From NCBI GenBank assembly GCA_015057315.1, contig SVER01000002.1, positions 62,001 through 126,000 on the forward strand: DNA of 64,000 nucleotides, read 5' to 3'. The translations under genes were made by a program, and so were the position numbers. This stretch comes from Pseudobutyrivibrio ruminis (GTDB lineage: Bacteria > Bacillota > Clostridia > Lachnospirales > Lachnospiraceae). Shown here piece by piece: positions 50,694-60,007 of this stretch. Below the pieces are notes generated by a model. That model searched no databases. It was not told where the DNA came from and saw nothing but the letters and a program-made list of their open reading frames with translations. The stretch's first letter is position 1, and every line of letters begins with the position of its first letter.

Positions 50694-50743
50694 AAGCCTT
50701 CCCCTTTGTAGGGGGAAGGTGCCCCGTAGGGGCGGATGAGGGT
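50691..50743 (+). repeat. Double-hairpin intergenic repeat (copy 2)
   Basis: AAAGCCTTCCCC pairs with GGGGGAAGG, followed by GCCCCGTAGGGGC and GGATGAGGG. Same two-hairpin plan as 27484-27533, with the second stem changed on both sides. Confidence 0.82.
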
Positions 50744-50757
50744 AAAGGAGAATTAAT

Positions 50758-51315
50758 ATGAATCTTTGGAACAACTTTGTTGAAAAGCACCCAGCACTTG
50801 CCAAGTGGATTCGTGAGGGTGGCTTATTCGTAATCGTAAGTAACTTAATCACAGTATTTAAGTATTTGTTACTTACATTTTTACCTGCAGCTTTTGCATT
50901 CTTAGGAGACAGAACTTTTGGCTGGCCAGGTATTCCACTTACAATCGCTGGTGAAACATTCCAGTGGAACATCTTAGGTTACGACCAGGCACACGGCGGT
51001 CTTGCTTACTTCACAGCATACATGATTGCCATGGTAATCGGTGAATGCATTAATTTCCCAATTCAGAAGCTTTTTGTATTCCGTAATCACGATAAGCCTG
51101 GCAAGCAGATTGCCTGGTACATTTTGGCATTTATCGTAATTACCTGCATCGTAAACTCAATCAACTGTATTTGGGTTGCAGTAGCAGGCATCTTCGTTCC
51201 AGCATGGCTTTACAACATCGGAACAACCGTACTCAACGGCGGAGTTTCAATGGTGGTCTTCTTCTTTGTAAACAAGATCATCTTCCCAGAAACCCCAAAA
51301 GCCGATATGAGATAA
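50758..51315 (+). CDS. GtrA-like family membrane protein
   Basis: The 185-residue protein has four to five membrane segments and the GtrA-like ending (GECINFPIQKLFVFRN, NGGVSMVVFFFVNKIIFP). GtrA-like proteins help move lipid-linked sugars across the membrane. It sits between two GH3 genes and upstream of a GT2 gene, which suggests a role in cell-surface glycan handling. Confidence 0.83.
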   Translation: MNLWNNFVEKHPALAKWIREGGLFVIVSNLITVFKYLLLTFLPAAFAFLGDRTFGWPGIPLTIAGETFQWNILGYDQAHGGLAYFTAYMIAMVIGECINFPIQKLFVFRNHDKPGKQIAWYILAFIVITCIVNSINCIWVAVAGIFVPAWLYNIGTTVLNGGVSMVVFFFVNKIIFPETPKADMR

Positions 51316-51356
51316 ATTTACTATTAATCAAGTGTTAATAGGAAGGAGAAGAGAGA

Positions 51357-54278
51357 ATGTTATCAATCAACATTGCGGACGTCATTGCCGTCCTACAAAC
51401 AATGATTCCACAGCTTATTATCATAGGCGTGGCACTCGTTGCAGCAATCATCGTTACTATTTGTGCGATGAAGGCAAAGAAGCCTCTTAAGGGCTTCATC
51501 AGAAAGGAAGCTTGGATTGCTTTCTTATTAGTAGTGGTTGTAGTTGCAAACACTATTGTACTTGGCCCTATGTTTTCCATGATTAACATGGCAATGGGCG
51601 GTGGCAGTATTTCAGACGAAGCCATCGACGAGGCTAAGGCACTTTGTACACAGATTGCAGAGGAAGGTATTGTTCTTCTTAAGAATGATGATAAGGCACT
51701 TCCACTTGCAGAAGGTTCAAAGATTAATGTATTTGGTTGGTCATCAACTAACCCTATTTATGGTGGTACAGGTTCAGGAGCTCTTTCAGATGCTTATCCT
51801 ACAGTAGACTTTTTAACAGGTCTTACTGATGCAGGTATCGAGTACAATCAGGATCTTGTAGATTTCTACAAGGGATGGAGAGATTCTAGACCTACAGTAG
51901 GTATGATGGGACAGGATTGGACAATTCCTGAGCCAAAGGTTTCTGAGTATGGCAACCTTATTTCAGATGCTAAGAACTACTCAGATACAGCTATTTTCTT
52001 CATTGCACGTTCAGGTGGTGAAGGTGCCGATCTTCCTACATCATATGATGGTGAGGATACATTCTCAACAGAGGGAATGTTTGGTGCATCAGGTGTTCGT
52101 TACTCAGATCAGAAGGATGATTTAGATGCTTCTAAGTCTTACCTTGAGCTTTCTAACAGAGAGCAGGCACTTCTTGACGAAGTAACAGCTAACTTTGATA
52201 AGGTTATCGTAGTTGTTAACTCAGCAAATGCTATGGAGCTTGGCTTTGTTAATAATTACTCACAGATTAAGTCAGTTCTTTACTGCCCAGGTACAGGCCA
52301 GACTGGATTTGATGGACTTGGCGAGATTATTGCAGGTCAGGTTAACCCATCAGGTAAGACAGCTGACACATTTGTAGCAGATCTATTTGCTACACCAACA
52401 GCTAACAACTTTGGTGATTTTGATTACACTAACATGGAAGAGTTTGGTGTAGATAACATGTTCGCTGAAGGCGGCAAGGCTTATCCTACATTTGTAAACT
52501 ATGTAGAAGGTATTTACGTTGGATATAAGTTCTATGAGACAGCAGCAGCTGAAGCAGAGAACGGCTTTGAATTTGATTATGATTCAGCAGTAGTATATCC
52601 ATTTGGTTATGGATTATCATACACAACATTTAAGCAGGAAATGGGTCCTGTAACAAATGATGGTAAGACAGTTTCATTTGATGTAACAGTTACAAACACA
52701 GGTGATGTTGCTGGTAAGGATGTTGTAGAGGTTTACTACAACCCACCATATACAAACGGCGGCATTGAGAAGGCAGCTGCAAACTTAATTCAGTTTGCAA
52801 AGACTTCTACACTTGAGCCAGGTGCTTCTGAGACAGTTTCTATCTCATTCGCACTTGAGGATATGGCTTCTTATGATACATACGGCAAGGGCTGCTATGT
52901 ACTTGAGGCTGGTGATTATGAGATTTCTATCAACTCAGATTCACATAACAAGATTGCTACAGATACAGTAAACGTTGCTTCAGATATCGTATATGACGAT
53001 TCTAACAAGCGTGAGAGCGATCAGGTAGCAGCTACAAATCAGTTCCAGTTTGCAGAGGGTGATGTAACATACCTTTCACGTGCAGATGGATTTGCTAATT
53101 ATGCTGAGGCTACAGCAGCTCCTGCATCTTTCGAGATGGCAGATGAGTACAAGTCAACATATGTAAACAACACAAACTACAAGGAAGAAGACTATAACAA
53201 CGATTCAGACGAGATGCCTACAACAGGCGCTAAGAACGGAATCGAGCTTAAGGAACTTCGTGGTCTTGACTATGATGATCCTATGTGGGATGAACTCCTT
53301 GATGAGATGAGCGTATCTGATATGAACAATCTTATCGAGCTTGGTGGTTATGAGACATCAGCAGTTGATTCTATCGGCAAGGTTATGACATATGATTGTG
53401 ATGGTCCTGCTTCAATCAACAATAACTTTACAGGCCAGGGTTCTATCGGATTCCCAGCAGCAGTTATGATTGCTTGCACATGGAACAAGGATATGGCTCT
53501 TGCATTTGGTCAGTCAATCGGACGTATGGCTAACGACATGGACGTTTCTGGTTGGTATGCACCAGCTACAAACACACACCGTTCAGCATTTGCAGGACGT
53601 AACTTCGAGTACTATTCAGAGGATGGCGTACTTGCAGGTTGGATGTGTGCAAACGCTGTTAACGGTGCTAGAGAGTGGGGCGTATATTCATACGTTAAGC
53701 ACTTCGCAACAAACGATCAGGAAACAAACCGTACAGGACTTCTTTGTACATGGCTTAACGAGCAGTCACTTCGTGAGATTTACCTTAAGTCTTTCGAGAT
53801 TGCATTTAAGAACTCTAACCCAGGTGCAACAATGGTTGCATTCAACAACATCGGTGTAGAGCCAGCAGAGGCTTGCTCAACTCTTCTTAACACAGTACTT
53901 CGTGGTGAGTGGGGATTCAGAGGCTTTGCTGAGACAGATTACTTTGGTGGATACGGATATCAGGATGCTGATAGAATGATTAGAAATGGTTGCGACCTTA
54001 TGCTTGCAACATACTCAACAGATCAGTCTAAGGTAACAGACCAGACATCTGCAACATCAATAATCGCTATGAGACAGGCATCTAAGAACATTCTTTACAC
54101 AGTAGTAAATAGCCGTGCTTATGACAATGATATCAAGGCTGGTATTCCTACATGGGAGAAGGTTCTCATCCTCATCGATGTAATCCTTGGATTACTCATC
54201 GTATGCCTTGAGTACATTGCAGTTAAGAAATATCTTGCAAAGAAAAGAGAAATGGCACCAACTGTTGAGGCAGAATAG
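51357..54278 (+). CDS. Beta-glucosidase GH3 with reversed domain order and membrane anchors at both ends
   Basis: The order is two N-terminal membrane helices (about 16-38 and 51-72), the alpha/beta sandwich (EEGIVLLKNDDKALPL at about 100), Fn3-like (YPFGYGLSYTTF at about 420), and only then the TIM barrel (YDCDGPASINN, GRNFEYYSED, KHFATNDQETNR, nucleophile Asp in GFAETDYFGG). A last helix (VLILIDVILGLLIVCLEYI) and a Lys-rich tail follow. Positive loops (KAKKPLKGFIRK and KKYLAKKRE) predict the catalytic part outside the cell. Reversed GH3 enzymes are known from Butyrivibrio and ruminococci. It may trim glucosides at the cell surface. Confidence 0.9.
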   Translation: MLSINIADVIAVLQTMIPQLIIIGVALVAAIIVTICAMKAKKPLKGFIRKEAWIAFLLVVVVVANTIVLGPMFSMINMAMGGGSISDEAIDEAKALCTQIAEEGIVLLKNDDKALPLAEGSKINVFGWSSTNPIYGGTGSGALSDAYPTVDFLTGLTDAGIEYNQDLVDFYKGWRDSRPTVGMMGQDWTIPEPKVSEYGNLISDAKNYSDTAIFFIARSGGEGADLPTSYDGEDTFSTEGMFGASGVRYSDQKDDLDASKSYLELSNREQALLDEVTANFDKVIVVVNSANAMELGFVNNYSQIKSVLYCPGTGQTGFDGLGEIIAGQVNPSGKTADTFVADLFATPTANNFGDFDYTNMEEFGVDNMFAEGGKAYPTFVNYVEGIYVGYKFYETAAAEAENGFEFDYDSAVVYPFGYGLSYTTFKQEMGPVTNDGKTVSFDVTVTNTGDVAGKDVVEVYYNPPYTNGGIEKAAANLIQFAKTSTLEPGASETVSISFALEDMASYDTYGKGCYVLEAGDYEISINSDSHNKIATDTVNVASDIVYDDSNKRESDQVAATNQFQFAEGDVTYLSRADGFANYAEATAAPASFEMADEYKSTYVNNTNYKEEDYNNDSDEMPTTGAKNGIELKELRGLDYDDPMWDELLDEMSVSDMNNLIELGGYETSAVDSIGKVMTYDCDGPASINNNFTGQGSIGFPAAVMIACTWNKDMALAFGQSIGRMANDMDVSGWYAPATNTHRSAFAGRNFEYYSEDGVLAGWMCANAVNGAREWGVYSYVKHFATNDQETNRTGLLCTWLNEQSLREIYLKSFEIAFKNSNPGATMVAFNNIGVEPAEACSTLLNTVLRGEWGFRGFAETDYFGGYGYQDADRMIRNGCDLMLATYSTDQSKVTDQTSATSIIAMRQASKNILYTVVNSRAYDNDIKAGIPTWEKVLILIDVILGLLIVCLEYIAVKKYLAKKREMAPTVEAE

Positions 54279-54314
54279 ATTAAGAAATCTTTAGATGCAA
54301 TTAACTTGATTTAG

Positions 54315-54387
54315 TTGATGATATTTACTAGATTTGTTAAAATCATAAAGGTTACTTAACAAGGGGACGGGCAACCGTCCCCGTTTT
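54315..54387 (+). promoter_or_regulatory. Promoter candidate and leader hairpin of the GT2 gene
   Basis: TTGATG, a 17-base spacer and TAAAAT (54338-54343), then GGGGACGG/CCGTCCCC (54363-54382) followed by GTTTTAT. The hairpin could end the GH3 transcript or attenuate the GT2 transcript. Confidence 0.55.
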
Positions 54388-54402
54388 ATAGGAGATATTA
54401 TT

Positions 54403-55419
54403 ATGAAGTTATTAAGTTTTGCAGTACCTTGTTACAATTCTGCAGATTATATGGAGCATTGTGTAGAGACACTTCTTCATGGCGGTGAGGATGTGGAAAT
54501 CATCATCGTTGATGATGGAAGTACAAAGGATAACACAGCTGAAATAGCTGATAGATTAGCAGCAGAACATCCTACTATTATTAAGGCTGTTCACCAGGAA
54601 AACGGGGGCCATGGTCAAGCTGTTAATACAGGTCTTAAGAATGCTACAGGATTGTTCTTTAAGGTTTTAGATTCAGATGACTGGGTAGATGAGGAAGCTT
54701 ATGACAAGGTTTTAAAGGTGCTTCGTAGCTCAGTAGAACATAGTAAGAATCTTGATATGCTTATTTCTAATTTTGTATATGATAAGGAAGGGGCACACCA
54801 TAAAAAGGTAATGTCTTATTCAAATCTTCCTGTAAATAAGTATTTCACATGGGATGAGACAAAGCATTTTAAGAAGGGACAGTACATATTGATGCACTCA
54901 GTTATCTATCGTACAAAGCTTCTTAGAGATTGTGGATTAGAGCTTCCAAAGCATACCTTCTATGTAGATAACCTTTATGTATTTTATCCACTACCTTATG
55001 TTAAGAACATTTATTATTTGGATGTGGATTTCTATCGTTACTATATTGGAAGAGATGATCAGTCAGTTAATGAAAAGGTTATGATTAGCCGTATTGATCA
55101 GCAGATTAAGGTTAATAAGCTTATGTTTGAAGCTTATGATTATAAGAACATTAAGGATGAACATGTTAAGAAGTACATGTTCAATTACCTGGAGATGATT
55201 ACTGTTATTTCCACAGTACTTCTTATGAAGAGTGGTACTAAGGAGCATCAACAGAAGCGTCGTGATTTGTGGAAGTATATTAAGGAGCATGATTATTATC
55301 TTTACCGCAAGCTTAGATATGGTATCATGTGTGCCACTACTAATCTTCCAGGTCATGGCGGACGTGCTATTTCAATTACAGCATACAAGATTGCACAGAA
55401 GGTAGTAGGGTTTAACTAA
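54403..55419 (+). CDS. Glycosyltransferase family 2
   Basis: The 338-residue protein has the GT-A start FAVPCYNSADYMEHCVETLL, the nucleotide-sugar site IIIVDDGSTKDNT and the DxD region KVLDSDDWVDEEAY. The C-terminal part is helical and basic. It would add sugars to a surface glycan or teichoic acid on the cytoplasmic side. Acceptor unknown. Confidence 0.93.
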   Translation: MKLLSFAVPCYNSADYMEHCVETLLHGGEDVEIIIVDDGSTKDNTAEIADRLAAEHPTIIKAVHQENGGHGQAVNTGLKNATGLFFKVLDSDDWVDEEAYDKVLKVLRSSVEHSKNLDMLISNFVYDKEGAHHKKVMSYSNLPVNKYFTWDETKHFKKGQYILMHSVIYRTKLLRDCGLELPKHTFYVDNLYVFYPLPYVKNIYYLDVDFYRYYIGRDDQSVNEKVMISRIDQQIKVNKLMFEAYDYKNIKDEHVKKYMFNYLEMITVISTVLLMKSGTKEHQQKRRDLWKYIKEHDYYLYRKLRYGIMCATTNLPGHGGRAISITAYKIAQKVVGFN

Positions 55420-55438
55420 TCATTAACTAATTATTAAA

Positions 55439-55472
55439 CAGCACTTTTTAACGAAAAAAGTGCTGTTTTTTT
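55439..55472 (+). terminator. Terminator after the GT2 gene
   Basis: CAGCACTTTTT pairs with AAAAAAGTGCTG, followed by eight T. Confidence 0.93.
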
Positions 55473-55590
55473 TAAAAGAGATTTAATTTTGTAATTCAAA
55501 AATGCTAAGAGGTAAAATGACTAAAAATTAAATGTGGATTTAGCAAGATTATAAATTAAAACAGGATATAATAATGAAGAAGAATAGCGT

Positions 55591-55630
55591 ACTTTCCCGT
55601 GTTCACAAAATATGGGAAAGTCTTTTTTTT
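55591..55630 (+). terminator. Second terminator-like hairpin upstream of the pilus operon
   Basis: ACTTTCCC and GGGAAAGT pair across a 15-base loop and are followed by T8. A TATAAT box at 55567 precedes it, so a very short transcript is possible, but no good -35 is seen. The rest of the 438-base gap holds only the iteron array at 55750. Confidence 0.7.
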
Positions 55631-55749
55631 ATGCTGATTAGTACATTTGCTCAAAATGCTGAGCTTTTTTTGACGTTTTTGCCAAATTTTGGCACTTCTT
55701 GCCACCCCCCTTTATTTTATTGATTTTTTGGACTATATTAAACCGTGGA

Positions 55750-55826
55750 CACAGAATGTTCACAGAATGTTTACAATTTGGTGACATTTAATACACATTT
55801 ATTCCACATTTATTTCACAAAACGAT
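55750..55826 (+). promoter_or_regulatory. Seven tandem 11-bp iterons upstream of the pilus operon
   Basis: The tetramer nACA begins at 55750, 55761, 55772, 55783, 55794, 55805 and 55816, an exact 11-base period. Hexamers ending at these sites read GACACA, TTCACA, TTTACA, GTGACA, TACACA, TCCACA, TTCACA. The array ends about 30 bases before the adhesin start codon. It looks like a row of half-sites for an OmpR/PhoB-type winged-helix regulator, whose boxes are known to repeat each 11 bp. Confidence 0.75.
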
Positions 55827-55857
55827 TGTGGCCTAGATTTTAAGGAGCATTTTTAAC

Positions 55858-58800
55858 ATGAAAAACAATCTCATCTTAAAAAGAATAATGTCCTTTGGTC
55901 TTGCCATGGCATTGTTTATATCAACACCAGCTAATGCGTGGGCAGATGATGTAAATCCGGTGCCAGTTGAGACGGTTATTGATGATAAGTTACAGGCTAA
56001 TGAGGCTGATACTGAAAGGGAGACAGTATCAGAACAGGATTTAGCCACTGCAGCAAAGGGAGAATCTGAGTCAACAGCTACATCTTCGGATGTAGCTGAA
56101 AATGACTCGGAGGAAACACCTACTGGAAAAGTTGTGTTTACTGAAGAAGTAGAAACAGAAGACGATGACAAAACAGAAGAAACAGATGAGATTGAAGATA
56201 CAGAATTAGATGAAGAAGATACTGAATTAGAAGAAATAGAAGATGATGAAGAAGTAGAAATAGTAGATGATGCAAATCTTGTAAGAATAGTTGCTAAGAA
56301 GAATGTCTTAAATGGAGCAGTTAAGGTTTCAGTTAAAGAAATCACTCAGGAGTCTGATGAAGGTCAGTATAATCAGATGGCTAGTGTTCTTAATAGTGAA
56401 AATGCTGCTGATACTTCTGTAGTAGATTTTGTTGCTTATGATATTTCACTTATAAATGAGAATGGTGAAGTGGTTGAACCTACAGGAGAGGTTAAGGTCG
56501 AATTTAACAATCCTTCAGTAGATGGTCTTAATGATGATTCACTTTCAACTGAAGTTTATCATTACTTAGATTCATCTCTTAACAGAATGAATGAAGTAGC
56601 ATCAAGCACTGATTCAGTTGAAATGATTACTGATCATTTTTCTACATATATTATTGCTATTAAAGGATACAGAAGTGGAAACATTTTTGATAGCAAGTAT
56701 GTGACTGTCCGTTCTGAACAATTAGATTGGAAATATAGCAACTCATTCCCTGGGATGTATTCACATGAAGGAGATTATGCTAATTCATATTTCTATACAA
56801 ACATTAACGGCACAAATTATAGATACTATTATCCATTAGAGTTAAGAGTATATGTAAATGGAAGTGCTGAGCCAGTTGAAACATTTAGCCATGCATACTT
56901 TGCTAGCAATGATGTATCTATTAATAGAGATAATTTCAAAATTAACGCTGAGGATTATGTTGTTGAGTCAGTAAATTTTGGCGTAGGTCCTACATACAAT
57001 AAGAATGGTATGCAAAGACAGGATGGTTTTGGCACATATAACATAGGCTTTGTTAATTACATGCACACTGATGAAAAGAAGCCTCAAAATGACTTTTATA
57101 AAAATGGTGTATATAACATAGTTTACCCGGTAAATCCACAGAGAAATATTAACTATATTGATATATATCTAAAAGATAGTAATTTAAATGTTTACTCAGT
57201 TCAAAAAGCAGCACTTATTGATTATAAGGATTGCTTTAAAGCTGCTGTAACTAATCAGAACAATCAGATTGTTGATGCTTTTAACTTCTCTAGAAATGGT
57301 GGAATAAATAACACAGCAGGCAACGTATTTGAAGGAAACAATTTCCATGAAAATGCTACAGTATATCAGGGATTAGCAAACCAGAAGTATTACGATAAGT
57401 TTAATCTTGCTGATTCTATATATATGACTCAGGAATTATTCCCAAGTCCTGATATGTTAAACGAGAATTATGATGCTGCTGCATATAACGTAAGTGTTCA
57501 GTTTGTTAAGACAGATGATGGATACTATGTAATGGATAGTGGCAAGTATGGTTATGATTTAGTTCAGGATAACGGTGATCCTGCAATTGGTACAGTTTCA
57601 AATCATGCAACATTGAAAGTTAAGAATGAACCAGAAAATGGTTTTTGGCCATTTGCATTATCTGGATATCATTTCGGAATGCAGATTCCACTTGATTTCG
57701 CAATTTCACCAAACGGAAAAACAGTAGTGAACGGACAGGAGAGTGATACTGTTTTTGAGTTTTCTGGAGATGATGATGTATTCGTTTATATCGATGAGAA
57801 TTTAGCTCTTGATTTAGGTGGTATACATGGTAGGGTTGCAGGTTCCATCAATTTTGCAACTGGTATGGTTCACGTAGAAGGTGATGATTATCTCGGTAAT
57901 GGTAATCGTATGAATCTTAGAGACAAGGATTTCAATTTCTACGATAAGATTGGAATGTCACGTGAAGCATTTAGTAAGAGCGCACATACAATGCACGTTG
58001 TTTACTTCGAAAGAGGTGCTAATGAATCAAATTGTATGATTAAGTACAATTTCGTTCCTCTTAACAATAAGAAGGTATTCAAGAAGAGCATTACTATAGA
58101 AAAAGAATGGGATGATGCTAATAATGCAGAACTTCGTCCAGAACAGTTAAAATTTAATGTTTGCGGTTCTTATTCAGAGGAAGGCAATGTTAAATATGTA
58201 GATTTAGCTGGAAATAGTCATGATGATAAAGAATCAGCTATGACAGAGGTCGTTGTTTCAGCTGATGAAAATTGGCAAAAGACAATTAATGGTCTTCCAG
58301 TATTCTTTCAGAATGATGCAAGAAAAAAAATAACATGGTCTGTTGAGGAAGTGGTTCCAGAGGATTACGAACAGACAGGTTATGAAAAGTGGTATTCAGA
58401 GACTACAGATATTACTAAAGAAGATTTGATTCCTGAACCTGCTTCAGAAGGCGGAGAAAGATACAGTCATTTTGATATAGAAGTAAATGCTGTATCAGAT
58501 GACAATTCAGTTGGAGCAAGAACAATTGAAAGCATCCGTGATTTGAATGGTAACGAAAACTGTGTATCAGTACTTGGTTATTATGATAATTATACATGGA
58601 GACCTTATGAAAAATCTGTTCCTATGTATAAGCACAATAACTACGAATGGAGAGCGGATCATCAAGCAATTGGTAAAAACACAGTAATCACATTCTATGT
58701 TAAGTATTCAGGAAGAAATGATTACAAGTTAGTAATCATAGACAAGAATTCTTATTATCCAGAAGGTGCTAAATACTATAAGCATTCAACAGAGTTTAAT

Positions 58801-59988
58801 GATCAGCATGAGCCATACAGAAATTTGGCTTTGTACTATACAAAACCTGATAATCCTTGGCGGGGATATGTTGATTTAAGTGGAAAGAACTTATTTACAA
58901 CAGCCATGATTGAATGTCCTGTTACAGTATCATATGGATATGGAAATATAAATAATGATCACTATGGTTACCAAGACCCAGGAATTGATTTAGTTCTTTC
59001 ACCAAAAACTATAGAGAGCGTTTCTATAGAAGCTACTGGTGATGAGCACTTCAAATTTAAAAATACAGTAAAATCAAAAGTTAATTTAACATTTAAGAAA
59101 GTGGTTGAAGGCGAAAACGTAAATCCTGATAGTCTTTACAGCATCAAGGTGGAGAAAGTTTCAACTGATAATGGTAAAGAGAAGACTGAGATTGTTGATT
59201 ACAAGAACGGTAAGGTTTATATAGGTAATAACGAAATATTAAATGCAAAATTAACAAGTGAGCAAAAGGGCGTAATCCTTGGCATTGGATGCCAAAATGG
59301 TATTTATAATATCTGGGCTGATCAGACAGTTTCTATTACTGGTTTGCCAGTAGGTGTTTATAGAATATCAGAGGTTGGAGCTTATGGTGGAGTCGAATTT
59401 AATCAGTTTGATGTTTCCATCCAATATGATGATAAGACTATTAAAGACGTTAAAGCAGATATTGAATGTGGTAACGGAGATAAATATGTAGAAATACATA
59501 ATAAACTAAAGCAGACCTATGGATGGAAGCTTAAGAAAGTTAGTGCCACATTAAATACAAAGACTTTGCCAGGTGCTAAGTTCACTTTAACTGGTAAAAA
59601 TCTTACATATTATGGTATCAGCGGTGAGGATGGATATGTAGGTTGGTATACATCCGATAGCTTTTCAGATGATTCTTTGGTTAATGAAATCGAAGATGGA
59701 AAATATATCCTTACGGAGATAGAAGCTCCAACTGGATATGCAATTAGTACTGAAAAGTGGACTGTTGAAATAAAGAAATACAAATCAGTTTCAGTTAAGA
59801 ATGGTAAAAATACAATTGCCAAGACTGACAAAAACAACCCAATTATTGAAGTAACTTTCGAAAACGAAGTTGCTTACACTCTTCCTGAAACAGGTGGAAG
59901 AGGTACCTATCTCTATACAATCGGCGGAATCTTGCTAATGCTAGTGGGGGCGCTGTTGTTATATAAAAATAAAATAAATAAAAAATAA
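55858..59988 (+). CDS. Large LPxTG surface adhesin / pilus tip-type protein with fibro-slime and Cna-B/SpaA-like domains
   Basis: The 1376-residue protein has a signal peptide (cleavage after ANAWA), a very acidic Glu/Asp/Thr segment near 85-140, and a central fibro-slime-type domain (SGDDDVFVYIDENLALDLGGIHG, near 640). Cna-B-like modules follow (SITIEKEWDDANNAEL; LTFKKVVEGENVNPDSL), then a SpaA-like domain with E-box ILTEIEAPTGYAI. The sorting signal is LPETG plus hydrophobic segment and KNKINKK. It is the first gene before a LPFTG pilin and a class C sortase, so a tip or ancillary pilin for host or fibre attachment is likely. Individual domain limits are approximate. Confidence 0.85.
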   Translation: MKNNLILKRIMSFGLAMALFISTPANAWADDVNPVPVETVIDDKLQANEADTERETVSEQDLATAAKGESESTATSSDVAENDSEETPTGKVVFTEEVETEDDDKTEETDEIEDTELDEEDTELEEIEDDEEVEIVDDANLVRIVAKKNVLNGAVKVSVKEITQESDEGQYNQMASVLNSENAADTSVVDFVAYDISLINENGEVVEPTGEVKVEFNNPSVDGLNDDSLSTEVYHYLDSSLNRMNEVASSTDSVEMITDHFSTYIIAIKGYRSGNIFDSKYVTVRSEQLDWKYSNSFPGMYSHEGDYANSYFYTNINGTNYRYYYPLELRVYVNGSAEPVETFSHAYFASNDVSINRDNFKINAEDYVVESVNFGVGPTYNKNGMQRQDGFGTYNIGFVNYMHTDEKKPQNDFYKNGVYNIVYPVNPQRNINYIDIYLKDSNLNVYSVQKAALIDYKDCFKAAVTNQNNQIVDAFNFSRNGGINNTAGNVFEGNNFHENATVYQGLANQKYYDKFNLADSIYMTQELFPSPDMLNENYDAAAYNVSVQFVKTDDGYYVMDSGKYGYDLVQDNGDPAIGTVSNHATLKVKNEPENGFWPFALSGYHFGMQIPLDFAISPNGKTVVNGQESDTVFEFSGDDDVFVYIDENLALDLGGIHGRVAGSINFATGMVHVEGDDYLGNGNRMNLRDKDFNFYDKIGMSREAFSKSAHTMHVVYFERGANESNCMIKYNFVPLNNKKVFKKSITIEKEWDDANNAELRPEQLKFNVCGSYSEEGNVKYVDLAGNSHDDKESAMTEVVVSADENWQKTINGLPVFFQNDARKKITWSVEEVVPEDYEQTGYEKWYSETTDITKEDLIPEPASEGGERYSHFDIEVNAVSDDNSVGARTIESIRDLNGNENCVSVLGYYDNYTWRPYEKSVPMYKHNNYEWRADHQAIGKNTVITFYVKYSGRNDYKLVIIDKNSYYPEGAKYYKHSTEFNDQHEPYRNLALYYTKPDNPWRGYVDLSGKNLFTTAMIECPVTVSYGYGNINNDHYGYQDPGIDLVLSPKTIESVSIEATGDEHFKFKNTVKSKVNLTFKKVVEGENVNPDSLYSIKVEKVSTDNGKEKTEIVDYKNGKVYIGNNEILNAKLTSEQKGVILGIGCQNGIYNIWADQTVSITGLPVGVYRISEVGAYGGVEFNQFDVSIQYDDKTIKDVKADIECGNGDKYVEIHNKLKQTYGWKLKKVSATLNTKTLPGAKFTLTGKNLTYYGISGEDGYVGWYTSDSFSDDSLVNEIEDGKYILTEIEAPTGYAISTEKWTVEIKKYKSVSVKNGKNTIAKTDKNNPIIEVTFENEVAYTLPETGGRGTYLYTIGGILLMLVGALLLYKNKINKK

Positions 59989-60007
59989 ATACAAAAGGAG
60001 AAAAGAA

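Noticed and set aside
55574-55723. 49-codon ORF upstream of the pilus operon
   Set aside because: No ribosome site, it runs through a terminator-like hairpin with T8, and the predicted peptide resembles no known family.
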